Source: Clostridia bacterium
GTDB lineage: Bacteria > Bacillota > Clostridia > Christensenellales > Borkfalkiaceae
Direction: 5' to 3'
Length of the DNA stretch: 64,000 nt
Assembly: GCA_017626495.1 (NCBI GenBank)
Contig: JAGAIP010000003.1
Coordinates: 372,001 to 436,000 of the forward strand
Shown one piece after another: positions 25,961 through 34,713 of this stretch (position 1 is the first letter of the stretch; the number at the start of each line of letters is the position of its first letter). The position numbers and the translations under genes are program-made. The notes beneath the pieces are model-generated. The model was not told where the DNA came from and did no database searches. It saw nothing but the letters and a program-made list of their open reading frames with translations.

Positions 25961-26494
25961 ATGAATTTATCCGACTTGAAAACATTGTATGAAGCGAGAC
26001 AGAGCTGCCGTTCTTTTGAAAAGAGAGAAGTCGATCGGGCGCTCTTAGAGGAAGTCATGGAGACGGCACTCCTCGCCCCGTCCGCTTGTAATCTGCAACC
26101 TTGGAAGCTTGTCTGCGCGACGGGCGAAACCAAACAAAAGCTCTTCGATTGCATGACCGTCAAGGGCATGAATATCAACCGATTCGCCGAAAACGCGCCT
26201 GCACTCATCGCCGTCTGCTCCAACGCAGATGAGAAAAACAAAAAGAGGCACGTTATGGAATTCGTCCCCTTCGATTTGGGAGGACTCACATCCCATCTCG
26301 TGCTCGCCGCAGAGGCGGCAGGTCTTTCGACCTGCATTCTGGGTTGGCGGGACGAACCGAAAATCAGGGAATGTCTCTCTCTTCCCGAGGACGTTTCCAT
26401 TCCCGTCCTCGTCGCCATCGGATACAAAACGGAAGGTTATGAGACGAGGAAAAAGGCGAGAAGAGTTCCCACCGAAAGCATCGAATACAGATAA
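25961..26494 (+). CDS. Nitroreductase family protein
   Basis: A 177-aa FMN-dependent nitroreductase-fold enzyme: N-terminal RQSCRSFEKREVDRALLEEVMETALLAPSACNLQPW, a central APALIAVC, and the C-terminal AAGLSTCILGWRDEPKIRECLSLPEDVSIPVLVAIGY. Reduces an unknown electrophile or flavin-linked substrate using NAD(P)H. AAGGAG lies seven bases before the ATG. The gene is followed by a set of strong hairpins before the convergent ppdK. Confidence 0.85.
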   Translation: MNLSDLKTLYEARQSCRSFEKREVDRALLEEVMETALLAPSACNLQPWKLVCATGETKQKLFDCMTVKGMNINRFAENAPALIAVCSNADEKNKKRHVMEFVPFDLGGLTSHLVLAAEAAGLSTCILGWRDEPKIRECLSLPEDVSIPVLVAIGYKTEGYETRKKARRVPTESIEYR

Positions 26495-26507
26495 ACGATA
26501 TCCCGTT

Positions 26508-26542
26508 ATCGGCGTAGCGATAGAGATTATCGCTACGCCGAT
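26508..26542. repeat. 15-bp perfect hairpin after the nitroreductase gene
   Basis: ATCGGCGTAGCGATA pairs perfectly with its downstream copy around a GAGAT loop. There is no T-run on either side, so it is a stable 3'-end structure rather than a classical terminator by itself. Confidence 0.7.
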
Positions 26543-26548
26543 ACTATA

Positions 26549-26595
26549 TTGTGAAACGAAAACCACTCGCTGAGCGAGTGGTTTTCGTTTCACAA
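26549..26595. repeat. 22-bp perfect hairpin with a 3-base loop
   Basis: The arms 26549-26570 and 26574-26595 are exact inverted copies (beginning TTGTGAAACG) around TGA. It is followed by AAAAAAA on the plus strand. It lies between convergent genes, next to the ppdK terminator. Much longer than needed for termination. Confidence 0.8.
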
Positions 26596-26632
26596 AAAAA
26601 GACCTCGCAGAGCATTACACTCTACAAGGTCG
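26594..26632 (-). terminator. Intrinsic terminator of ppdK
   Basis: Minus strand 12-bp stem (GACCTTGTAGAG with CTCTGCGAGGTC, two G-U pairs), 8-base loop, then seven T. Confidence 0.88.
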
Positions 26633-26669
26633 ATTTTATCATTTAGTTTGCCTTTTCACAAAAGTCAGC

Positions 26670-29324
26670 TTACTTTCTGGGATTCTTGATATTCGCCTGC
26701 GCTGCTGCAAGACGTGCGATAGGTACACGATAAGGAGAGCAGGAAACATAGTCAAGTCCGATTGCATGGCAGAATTCGATGGAGGAAGGATCGCCGCCGT
26801 GCTCACCGCAGATACCGCAGTGAATTTCGGGACGTACTTTCTTACCGAGCGTAACAGCCATATCCATGAGCTTGCCGACGCCGGTCGTATCGAGACGAGC
26901 GAAAGGATCGGACTCATAGATCTTACCTGCATAGTATGCGGGAAGGAACTTACCTGCGTCGTCACGGGAGAATCCGAAGGTCATCTGCGTAAGGTCGTTC
27001 GTACCGAAGCAGAAGAACTCAGCTTCTTTCGCGATGTCGTCAGCCGTAAGAGCTGCTCTGGGGATCTCGATCATCGTACCTACTTCGTATTTGAGATCAA
27101 CGCCGGATGCAGCGATGACTTCGTCAGCGGTCTTAACGACGATCTTCTTAACGAATGCAAGCTCTTTGACTTCGCCTACGAGAGGAATCATGATTTCAGG
27201 AACCACTTTCCACTCGGGATGACGGGACTGAACTGCGATAGCGGCTTTGATGACTGCTTTCGTCTGCATGACTGCGATTTCGGGATAGGTTACGGTAAGA
27301 CGGCATCCGCGATGTCCCATCATGGGGTTGAACTCATGAAGATCGGAGATGATCTGCTTGATCTGAGCAACGGTCTTACCCTGTGCGCATGCAAGAGCTT
27401 CGATGTCCGCCTCTTCGGTGGGAACGAACTCGTGAAGAGGAGGATCGAGGAAACGAATGGTTACGGGCTGACCTTCGAGCGCCTCCATGAGACCTTCGAA
27501 GTCTGCCTGCTGCATGGGCTCGATCTTAGCGAGCGCAGCCTCTCTCTCTTCGACGGTATCGGAGCAAATCATTTCACGGAATGCGCCGATTCTGTCGGGA
27601 TCGAAGAACATATGCTCGGTACGGCAAAGACCGATACCCTGAGCGCCGAATGCAGCCGCCTGCTTAGCGTCCTTGGGAGTATCTGCGTTGGTTCTTACGC
27701 CGAGCGCCTTATATTTATCGGAGAGAGCCATGATTCTTCCGAAGTAGCCGGAGTTGGGATCTGCGGGAACGGTGGGAATGACAACGTCATAGATGTTACC
27801 GGTAGAACCGTCGAGGGAGATGCCGTCGCCTTCGTGGTAAACTTTACCTGCGAGGGTGAAGCACTTGTTCTCTTCGTCCATCTTGATGTCGCCGCAACCG
27901 GATACGCAACAAGTACCCATACCGCGCGCAACAACGGCTGCGTGAGAGGTCTGACCGCCGCGAACGGTGAGGATACCCTGCGCATACTTCATACCTTCGA
28001 TGTCTTCGGGAGAGGTTTCAAGTCTGACGAGGATAACTTTCTTACCCTTCTTGCCTTCTTCTGCCGCTTCTTCTGCGGTGAAGACGATAGAACCTGCGGC
28101 AGCGCCGGGAGATGCGGCGATACCCTTACCGACGACGTTGTTCTTGTCGGCTTCTTTCAAAGCCTTGGGATCGAACGTGGGGTGAAGGAGCATATCGAGC
28201 GTCTTGGCGTCGATCTGCATGAGAGCTTCCTGCTCGGTGATCATGCCCTCGTCGATGAGGTCGCAAGCGATCTTGATTGCAGCCTGCGCGGTTCTCTTAC
28301 CGTTACGGCATTGAAGCATATAGAGCTTACCGTTTTCGACGGTGAATTCCATATCCTGCATATCTCTGTAATGATCTTCGAGGATACCGCAAACTTTGAT
28401 GAACTGATCGTAAGCCTCGGGGAACTTGTCCGCCATCTCGGAGATGGGCATGGGAGTACGAACGCCTGCAACGACGTCTTCGCCCTGTGCGTTGACAAGG
28501 AACTCGCCCATGAGTTTCTTTTCGCCGGTTGCGGGGTTACGGGTGAATGCAACGCCGGTACCGGAATTCTCGTTGAGGTTACCGAATACCATGGGCATTA
28601 CGTTTACAGCGGTACCCCAGCTGTAAGGAATGTCGTGATCCATACGGTAGATGTTTGCACGGGGGTTGTCCCAGCTGCGGAATACGGCGCGGATAGCGGC
28701 GTTGAGCTGTTCCTTGGGATCGTCGGGGAAGTCCGTTCCGAGCTGTTTCTTATACTCAGCCTTGAACTGACCTGCAAGTTCTTTGAGGTCGGCAGCGGTG
28801 AGTTCAACGTCGAACTGAACGCCCTTTGCGGCTTTCATCTGGTCGATGAGCGCTTCGAAGTACTTTTTACCGACTTCCATTACGACGTCGGAGAACATCT
28901 GAATGAATCTTCTGTAAGAGTCATAGACGAATCTTTCAAATTTAGGATCGGGGTTACCTGCGATCATTGCGGCAACAACTTCGTCATTCAAACCGAGGTT
29001 AAGAATGGTATCCATCATACCGGGCATGGACGCGCGCGCACCGGAACGAACGGAAACAAGGAGAGGATTTTTCAGATCGCCGAACTTTTTGCCGTTGATC
29101 TCCTCCATCTTCGCAACGTTCTCCATGATTTCAGCCATAATGTCGTCGTTGATCATTCTGCCGTCTTCATAGTACTGGGTGCATGCTTCGGTGGAGATGG
29201 TGAAGCCCTGAGGAACGGGAAGACCGATGTTGGTCATCTCCGCAAGGTTTGCGCCCTTACCGCCGAGGAGTTCACGCATCTTTGCATTACCTTCGGTAAA
29301 GAGGTAACAATACTTTTTTGCCAT
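26670..29324 (-). CDS. ppdK: Pyruvate, phosphate dikinase
   Basis: Interconverts PEP, AMP and PPi with pyruvate, ATP and phosphate; in fermenting clostridia it often works in glycolysis. The 884-aa protein has the N-terminal nucleotide domain (GGKGANLAEMTNIGLPVPQGFTI split over the start), the phosphohistidine motif GGQTSHAAVVARGMGTCCVSGC, and the C-terminal PEP domain with GLCRTEHMFF, GHRGCRL and FFCFGTNDLTQMTFGFSRDD and the catalytic Cys in IHCGICGEHGGDP. AGGAGG precedes the chosen ATG. Typical length. Confidence 0.97.
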   Translation of the reverse strand: MAKKYCYLFTEGNAKMRELLGGKGANLAEMTNIGLPVPQGFTISTEACTQYYEDGRMINDDIMAEIMENVAKMEEINGKKFGDLKNPLLVSVRSGARASMPGMMDTILNLGLNDEVVAAMIAGNPDPKFERFVYDSYRRFIQMFSDVVMEVGKKYFEALIDQMKAAKGVQFDVELTAADLKELAGQFKAEYKKQLGTDFPDDPKEQLNAAIRAVFRSWDNPRANIYRMDHDIPYSWGTAVNVMPMVFGNLNENSGTGVAFTRNPATGEKKLMGEFLVNAQGEDVVAGVRTPMPISEMADKFPEAYDQFIKVCGILEDHYRDMQDMEFTVENGKLYMLQCRNGKRTAQAAIKIACDLIDEGMITEQEALMQIDAKTLDMLLHPTFDPKALKEADKNNVVGKGIAASPGAAAGSIVFTAEEAAEEGKKGKKVILVRLETSPEDIEGMKYAQGILTVRGGQTSHAAVVARGMGTCCVSGCGDIKMDEENKCFTLAGKVYHEGDGISLDGSTGNIYDVVIPTVPADPNSGYFGRIMALSDKYKALGVRTNADTPKDAKQAAAFGAQGIGLCRTEHMFFDPDRIGAFREMICSDTVEEREAALAKIEPMQQADFEGLMEALEGQPVTIRFLDPPLHEFVPTEEADIEALACAQGKTVAQIKQIISDLHEFNPMMGHRGCRLTVTYPEIAVMQTKAVIKAAIAVQSRHPEWKVVPEIMIPLVGEVKELAFVKKIVVKTADEVIAASGVDLKYEVGTMIEIPRAALTADDIAKEAEFFCFGTNDLTQMTFGFSRDDAGKFLPAYYAGKIYESDPFARLDTTGVGKLMDMAVTLGKKVRPEIHCGICGEHGGDPSSIEFCHAIGLDYVSCSPYRVPIARLAAAQANIKNPRK

Positions 29325-29470
29325 AGAAACTTTCCTCCTGAAAATTTTGAAGTGAATCAAAAAATGTTTTTTTGTACCGTATCTATTCTATAATAAATCG
29401 GCTGAAATTTCAAGTACTTTCCACAACATTTTTTAAGTTTGTGAAATAAATTTTTCTTTGAAAAAGCGCA

Positions 29471-30184
29471 TTACTCCAAAAGTTGTCTAATATATGCGCT
29501 TAAACATTTCAAATCCGTATCGAGGTGAAAGGCGAGATATTCCTTCAACAGACGAATGGCTCTAACTTTTCTGTCGTCTTCTCCGACTTCCTCAAAGGGA
29601 AGCCCCGTATATCTGCGAATCAGCTGAACGGTACTGCCCGACGCCGCCGTACCCTTACGGCACGCCGCGCAGGAAAAACTGCCCGTCGGAAAATGGAAAT
29701 ACGATTTTCCGCAAAGCTCTCCTCCGCACGAAAAACAGCGTTCCGCATTCAAGGGAAATCCCGATTCTTTGCAGACGGCGAGGAGATACCTGATCACGGA
29801 GGTCTGAACGTCCTCGTTTACAAGGTTTCTGAGCGTCTGCGCGAGCGTGAGGAAAAATCCCTTACAGGGAGAACGCTCGGGGGCGACGATACAGGCGAGC
29901 TCGGTTACGGCGTACGCCGCATACAGCTTGTCGGGATCGGCGAGCTCGAAAAAGCTCTCGTGGCAGGTAGCGGAAACCAAAGTAAATCTGCCGTCTTTTT
30001 CCGCAAAGACGTACTCGGCAAAACAGAAAGGCTGCGCCGCAAACCGAAGCTTCGCTTCGGTTTTTTTTACCCCTCTCGCACGCACCGTGATCTTTCCGTA
30101 CTCGGAAGTAAGGAGCGTCACGAGCTTGTCGTTTTCCAAATAATCAATGCTTTTGAGGACGATCCCCTCCGTCTTTCTCTCCAT
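29471..30184 (-). CDS. recO: DNA repair protein RecO
   Basis: Loads RecA with RecF/RecR in recombinational repair. The 237-aa protein has the OB-fold N-terminus (TEGIVLKSIDYLENDKLVTLLTSEYGKITVRARGVKK) and the C-terminal zinc site with Cys pairs (RCFSCGGELC, FSCAACRKG). The ATG has AAAGG eight bases upstream and lies inside the end of the small yqzL-like gene. Same yqzL-recO order as Bacillus. Confidence 0.93.
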   Translation of the reverse strand: MERKTEGIVLKSIDYLENDKLVTLLTSEYGKITVRARGVKKTEAKLRFAAQPFCFAEYVFAEKDGRFTLVSATCHESFFELADPDKLYAAYAVTELACIVAPERSPCKGFFLTLAQTLRNLVNEDVQTSVIRYLLAVCKESGFPLNAERCFSCGGELCGKSYFHFPTGSFSCAACRKGTAASGSTVQLIRRYTGLPFEEVGEDDRKVRAIRLLKEYLAFHLDTDLKCLSAYIRQLLE

Positions 30185-30272
30185 TTTTCAACCTTTTGTG
30201 CAATAAGTAGTAAGACGGATTTCCCGTCTTTTCAAACAGTTCCCAAATCAGGTTATCTATGTCTTCTCTCAT
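30144..30272 (-). CDS. yqzL: YqzL-like small protein (42 aa)
   Basis: A 42-residue ORF reading MREDIDNLIWELFEKTGNPS then YYLLHKRLKNG, matching the YqzL pattern (W-x-x-F-x-x-TG-x-x-x-x-YLL-x-K). In Bacillus yqzL also sits directly upstream of recO; function unknown. It overlaps the recO start by 41 bases. There is no Shine-Dalgarno site: the ATG lies in a 9-bp hairpin (TTCTCTCAT/ATGAGAGAA) and six bases below a CATACT, so it may be leaderless or coupled. Confidence 0.75.
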   Translation of the reverse strand: MREDIDNLIWELFEKTGNPSYYLLHKRLKNGEKDGGDRPQKH

Positions 30273-30301
30273 AAAAAAAGTATGAGAGAAAACAGTTACG
30301 C

Positions 30302-30661
30302 TTATTCCTGACCCTCTTCGTATTTCGTAATATTCTCGCCGTTCTCCCAGAGTCGTTCGAGGCGGTAATATTCCCTGCATTCTTCGGTCATGACGTGTAC
30401 GATGATGTTGCCGTAGTCGAGCACCGCCCATCTTCCGTCGCGCACGCCGTCGCTTCTCGTGGGATCGAGCTCGATCCACTTTTTGAGCCGTTCGTCCACG
30501 TTGTCCGCAATCGCTCTGACCTGCGTCGCGCTTCTTCCGCTGGCGATTACGAAATAATCGCAGAGCGTCGTTTTGGCGGACACGTCGATGACGACGATGT
30601 CAATCCCCTTCTTTTCCGCAATTGCCTTAGCCGCGGTGTTTGCAAGTTCCAAACTGTCCAT
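30302..30661 (-). CDS. rsfS: Ribosome silencing factor RsfS
   Basis: Binds ribosomal protein L14 and blocks subunit joining when nutrients fall. The 119-aa protein shows VVIDVSAKTTLCDYFVIASGRSATQVRAIAD, then GRWAVLDYGNIIVHVMTEECREYYRLERLW, all family-typical. AAGGAG lies six bases before the chosen ATG; an ATG ten codons upstream is rejected. Follows nadD-yqeK, the standard bacillota order. Confidence 0.95.
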   Translation of the reverse strand: MDSLELANTAAKAIAEKKGIDIVVIDVSAKTTLCDYFVIASGRSATQVRAIADNVDERLKKWIELDPTRSDGVRDGRWAVLDYGNIIVHVMTEECREYYRLERLWENGENITKYEEGQE

Positions 30662-30709
30662 AGTATTCTCCTTTTCGTTTTTTCTTCTCATAGGTTCCCG
30701 AACGTCCGT

Positions 30710-31843
30710 TCACTGCGCGTTCAGCCTTTTACACCATTCGTACGTCTGTTCGGTGAGCGGATAGATTTTGCCTCCCACTTCTTTGAGGTGCGCCAACTGC
30801 CGTTTCAGACAAACGGTCAGACATTCGTCGAGATCGCGTTTGAAAATTTCGCGAAGTTCGTCTACGCCCGGATAATCCCGTCCGCTTTCGAGCATATCGG
30901 CGAGAAAGACGAGCTTTTCGAGGTTCCTCATGCACGGTCTGCCGCTCGTATGATAGCGAATGGCGTCGAGAATCTCGGGATCGTAAATTTCAAACGTATG
31001 CTCCGCGACGTATGCTCCCTGATATTGATGCAGGACGGGCGGAGGGCAATCCTCGGGCGGAACAAACCCTTTCAGATAGGGGGAATCGGGAGAGAGATTT
31101 TTCGCACAATCGTGCATGGCGGACGCGACGAGCGCCTTTTCTTCGCTGACGCCGTATTTTTTTGCCATCTCCACCGCAAGGATCGCAACGCGAACGGAAT
31201 GCTCCCGTCTCGACGGTTTTTCAAGGGAAAGCGCCTTGATTAAGACTTCGGATTCGTACAGACGACGCTCTTTGATATAGTTTGCGACCGCAGGGCTTGT
31301 CCATGCGGTGAGATCCCCCCCGAGCGCCGCCACCGTCCTCAAATTCGTGGACGAAACCTTTTTCCCGACAAAGGGAAACTCCACGAAGTCTGTCCCGTAT
31401 TTACGGATAAAGTCGTCGTGCTTATCCCGATAGTAATCCAGAGGTTTCTCCCTGAGGCATACGGCGAGCGTTACGTTCTTCACGATGTCCTGCGGATTTC
31501 TCCACGAATCGAAACAGTCGAACATGTCCGTCCCCATGAGGAAGAAAAGTTCGTCGTCGGGATAGACCGTGTGCAGATACCGACAGGTATAAAAGGAAAA
31601 GCTCGTATCCTGCTGACGGAGTTCCCAGTCGGACACCTCTTCTTTTTCCTCGGTGAATGCGAGGCGGCACATTTCGAGCCTGCTTTCTCCCGACGCTATT
31701 TTTTTATTCTGTTTATGGGGAGGAATCGCCGCAGGCATGACGATGAGCTTATCCAGACGCAAAAACTCAACGGCGCACTTTGCGAGAGCGATATGTTCCC
31801 TGTGGACGGGATCGAACGTCCCTCCGAAAATTCCGATTTTCAT
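30710..31843 (-). CDS. nadD: NadD-YqeK fusion: nicotinate-nucleotide adenylyltransferase plus HD hydrolase
   Basis: A 377-aa two-domain protein. Residues ~1-190 are NadD, which makes nicotinate adenine dinucleotide for NAD synthesis (IGIFGGTFDPVHREHIALA, then FLMGTDMFDCFDSW and the ISSTxxR-like VSSTNLRT). Residues ~200-377 are an HD-domain YqeK-type Ap4A hydrolase (RREHSVRVAILAVEMAKKYGV, SAMHDCAKNL, RYHTSGRP, FLADMLESGRDYPGV). The two are separate neighbours in Bacillus; the in-frame fusion shown here is known in some clostridia. The chosen ATG has AAAAGGA upstream. Confidence 0.93.
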   Translation of the reverse strand: MKIGIFGGTFDPVHREHIALAKCAVEFLRLDKLIVMPAAIPPHKQNKKIASGESRLEMCRLAFTEEKEEVSDWELRQQDTSFSFYTCRYLHTVYPDDELFFLMGTDMFDCFDSWRNPQDIVKNVTLAVCLREKPLDYYRDKHDDFIRKYGTDFVEFPFVGKKVSSTNLRTVAALGGDLTAWTSPAVANYIKERRLYESEVLIKALSLEKPSRREHSVRVAILAVEMAKKYGVSEEKALVASAMHDCAKNLSPDSPYLKGFVPPEDCPPPVLHQYQGAYVAEHTFEIYDPEILDAIRYHTSGRPCMRNLEKLVFLADMLESGRDYPGVDELREIFKRDLDECLTVCLKRQLAHLKEVGGKIYPLTEQTYEWCKRLNAQ

Positions 31844-31894
31844 TTTTTTCCTTTTTTGGGTATAAGGTTTACCCGACGCGTCAATCATCATTGC

Positions 31895-32659
31895 ATGAGA
31901 CGGACACAGATACCCTTATATTCAGATACTTTATTTGCATTTATCGTGGGATTTTTACTTTCCCTCATCGTCATTCGTTACTTTGACTTTCCCCTTTGGG
32001 CGTGCTTTACCGTATCGGGCGTCGTCGCGCTTGCCTTTGCGCTGCTCGTTTTCCTGGCGCTGAAAGCGAGACTAGAAGACAAATATCTTCTCGCGAAGGA
32101 CGAGGAAACGAAAAACAAACTGTTTTTGCACCTCGCGCTGGATCAACCCGAAAACAACAGAAAACTGTTTGCAAAGCTCTTGAAAGCGGAGGACACGCCT
32201 GCCGAACGCAAATCGGGTACGTTGATCGTGGGAGAGGAGTGCATTTTTCTCCTGTTCTTCATGGAACAACTGTCCGCGGACGAAATCGCCAAAGTCATCA
32301 AAAAACCGTGGGATGGGAAAAAGACGGTGTACTGCAACACCCTTTCCCCCGAAGCGGAAAAGCTGTGCAGAGATTTCGGGATCGACGTCGTTCCCGCGAG
32401 GGAATTATACCTTCGGTTGAAAGAAAAGAACTTGCTTCCCGAACGGTTTCTCTGTCCGAACGTACCCAAACGCACGGTAAAGGAACGCGTTTCGTCTTTT
32501 TTCAGGCGTTCGCTCGCACATCCCTACTTTATGGCAGGGTTGGGACTGCTTGCGCTCAGTTTTCTCACGCCCTACAAACTCTATTATTTGATCGCAGGCG
32601 GCTGTCTGCTCCTGCTCTCACTCGTCCTGCGCCTGTTCGGCGTAAAGGCGAAGGAGTGA
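31895..32659 (+). CDS. Hypothetical membrane protein with central cytosolic domain
   Basis: A 254-aa protein not recognised. Two N-terminal membrane helices (TLFAFIVGFLLSLIVIRYF; ACFTVSGVVALAFALLVFLAL), a ~115-residue soluble middle with a KSGTLIVGEECIFLLFFMEQLSADEIAKVI stretch resembling a restriction-endonuclease-like beta core, and two C-terminal helices (FMAGLGLLALSFLTPYKLYYLIAGGCLLLLSLVLRLF in two halves). The ATG lacks a visible Shine-Dalgarno site; the frame is open further upstream through antisense nadD, which is rejected. The 3' end overlaps the convergent nnr gene by 42 bases. Confidence 0.7.
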   Translation: MRRTQIPLYSDTLFAFIVGFLLSLIVIRYFDFPLWACFTVSGVVALAFALLVFLALKARLEDKYLLAKDEETKNKLFLHLALDQPENNRKLFAKLLKAEDTPAERKSGTLIVGEECIFLLFFMEQLSADEIAKVIKKPWDGKKTVYCNTLSPEAEKLCRDFGIDVVPARELYLRLKEKNLLPERFLCPNVPKRTVKERVSSFFRRSLAHPYFMAGLGLLALSFLTPYKLYYLIAGGCLLLLSLVLRLFGVKAKE

Positions 32660-34042
32660 CGGAAGCTCAGCCGCAACGTCGCTCGCTTGCGACGAATACA
32701 CGCCATTCTTTTCGGCAGAGCGTTCCCCTGCTTTGCCGAGAAGATATGCGCCGACAAAAGCGCTCTCCAAGGGAGACAGCCGCGTCGCAAGTCCCGTTAC
32801 GATGCCGCACAGAACGTCGCCCGAACCACCCTTTGCGAGGGCAGGCGAACCCGTCGTATTGAGAAAGACCTGTTCGCCGTCCGTGATGACGGAGACGGCA
32901 TTCTTCAAAAGCACCACCACGCCGTATTCTTCCGCAAATTCCTTTGCCGCTAAGACGGGGTCCGCCAAAATATCCTCTTTCGTTTTCCCCGACAGACGGG
33001 AAAATTCCCCGACGTGCGGAGTCAGAATGACTTTCGCTTTTTTTCGTTTGAGAATATCTCTGCCGTACAGCGCGAGAGCATTGATTCCGTCCGCGTCGAT
33101 AACGAGCGTACACTCGCTCTCCAAAGCGGTCTGAATCATCTCATACAGCTGCTCGCTCACCTCGCACCCCGAACCGATTCCGACGGCTTTCGACGGAACA
33201 AAATCTTCTCTCGCCGATAAAATCGCCTCGGGATAACGCCCGATCAGATACGGAAGAAGGTCTTGCGCCGTGCAAAGTTCGGTATACCCCGCGCCCATTT
33301 TGAGAAGCGCGGAGAGCGCGAGACACGCCGCGCCTGAATATCGTTTCGAGCCTGCGACGAGCGTCGCCCTTGCAAACGTACCTTTATGCACGTTGTGTTT
33401 TCTCTTGGGAAAATATCCGTTCAGATCGCTTTCTTCGAGGGAAAAATTCCCCTCGGTTGCACGAATGCCGATATCGGCAACCGTAATATTTTTACAGACG
33501 TCGAGCCCGTCGCCGAGGACGAATCCGACCTTTTCATAGGCGATGGCGAGCAGGGAGTCCGCCCGGACGCACGCGCCCATGATCTGACCGCTCGTTCCGT
33601 TCAGTCCGCTCGGCGCGTCCACGGACAGAACGTAAGACGGCGTTTCGTTCATCCATTCGATCGCCTTTCTGTTCTCTCCGTCCACCGCGCGGGAAAGTCC
33701 CGTTCCGAACAGACAGTCCACCACCACGTCGTAACCGTCGGACAGAACGATCGCAACGTCTCCCAGATAGCGCGAAGCGTTTGTCTTACACTCGTCCGAG
33801 CTCGGCGCGCCGACGGGATAGACCGCAACGCGGAACCCCTCTTCAAAAAGATACCGAGCCGCAACGTAGCCGTCTCCGCCGTTGTTTCCTCCTCCGCAGA
33901 CGAAGAGAAAAGACGAGCCGTGTTTTTTCGCCTCTTCGGCGACCGCTTTGCCTGCGCGCTCCATCAGTTCGAGAGACGGAACTTCCTTCATGGTCTCTCT
34001 GTCTGCCCTGCGCATCTGCGCATTCGTCAAATACCGTTTCAT
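32618..34042 (-). CDS. nnr: Bifunctional NAD(P)H-hydrate epimerase / ADP-dependent dehydratase
   Basis: Repairs hydrated NAD(P)H. The 474-aa protein has an N-terminal epimerase (YjeF_N) domain with CGGGNNGGDGYVAARYL and VDAPSGLNG, and a C-terminal ribokinase-fold dehydratase domain with HKGTFARATLVAGS, VIDADGINAL, LTPHVGEFSRLSG and the GSPALAKGGSGDVLCG anion hole. Complete and of normal length. Its stop overlaps the start of birA's neighbour order: birA lies directly upstream and overlaps by an ATGA. Confidence 0.95.
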   Translation of the reverse strand: MKRYLTNAQMRRADRETMKEVPSLELMERAGKAVAEEAKKHGSSFLFVCGGGNNGGDGYVAARYLFEEGFRVAVYPVGAPSSDECKTNASRYLGDVAIVLSDGYDVVVDCLFGTGLSRAVDGENRKAIEWMNETPSYVLSVDAPSGLNGTSGQIMGACVRADSLLAIAYEKVGFVLGDGLDVCKNITVADIGIRATEGNFSLEESDLNGYFPKRKHNVHKGTFARATLVAGSKRYSGAACLALSALLKMGAGYTELCTAQDLLPYLIGRYPEAILSAREDFVPSKAVGIGSGCEVSEQLYEMIQTALESECTLVIDADGINALALYGRDILKRKKAKVILTPHVGEFSRLSGKTKEDILADPVLAAKEFAEEYGVVVLLKNAVSVITDGEQVFLNTTGSPALAKGGSGDVLCGIVTGLATRLSPLESAFVGAYLLGKAGERSAEKNGVYSSQASDVAAELPSLLRLYAEQAQDE

Positions 34043-34713
34043 AGTCTTAAACTGACCTCCCCCGCCGCATAGGCGGTAACGACGCCGTTTTCCCGCAACA
34101 AGAGCCGCCCCTGCCCGTCCACGTCGACGGCGACGCCCTCTTTGATTTCGTCGGGCAGAATGAGCCTGACTTTTTGACTGAGAAAGCCCAGATACTCCCG
34201 ATACGTTTCGAGAGGATAGTTTTTTTGCAGGTTTTCAATCAGACGAGCCTGTACCTCATCTACGTCTTGCTTGCGCCCCGTCGCCTCGGACAAAGTCGTT
34301 GCGATCGTTCTCAGCTCCTCAGGCAAGGAATTATTGATATTCAGACCGATCCCGACGAGGGAACGGGTAATCGCATTTCCCGAAACGGTGTTTTCAATGA
34401 GGATTCCGCACAGTTTTTTACCGCCTGTCAGCACGTCGTTCGGCCACTTGATAAAAGGATTTGCCCCGAAATATTCCACCGTTTTGCAGACGGCAACCGT
34501 CGCGTCCGTCATGACGCGGAAGAGCTCTTCCGCGCCGAATTGCTTTTTATGGACGACTTTGGTCAGATATAATCCTCCGCGCTCAGAGGAAAAGCTTCTG
34601 TCTTTCGTACCGCGCCCTGCCGTCTGTTCGCGCGCGATGACGATAACGTCCTCGGAAAAACGCTTTGCATAGAGGTTGGTCGAATCCACGCTGTCAAGAA
34701 TCACCGTCTTCAT
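34039..34713 (-). CDS. birA: Biotin-[acetyl-CoA-carboxylase] ligase, without DNA-binding domain
   Basis: Attaches biotin to carrier proteins. The 224-aa protein has SVDSTNLYAKRF, AREQTAGRGTKDRSFSSERGGLYLT (biotinyl-AMP loop), KWPNDVLTGGKKLCGILIE and VGIGLNINN, plus a short C-terminal SH3-like domain. It lacks the N-terminal HTH of regulatory BirA, so it is a plain ligase. GGAGG lies about 12 bases upstream. Overlaps recX and nnr. Confidence 0.93.
   Translation of the reverse strand: MKTVILDSVDSTNLYAKRFSEDVIVIAREQTAGRGTKDRSFSSERGGLYLTKVVHKKQFGAEELFRVMTDATVAVCKTVEYFGANPFIKWPNDVLTGGKKLCGILIENTVSGNAITRSLVGIGLNINNSLPEELRTIATTLSEATGRKQDVDEVQARLIENLQKNYPLETYREYLGFLSQKVRLILPDEIKEGVAVDVDGQGRLLLRENGVVTAYAAGEVSLRL

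Noticed and set aside
26766..29393. 875-codon plus-strand frame antisense to ppdK
   Set aside because: Shadow of ppdK, which is complete with all motifs; low-complexity composition and no start signal.
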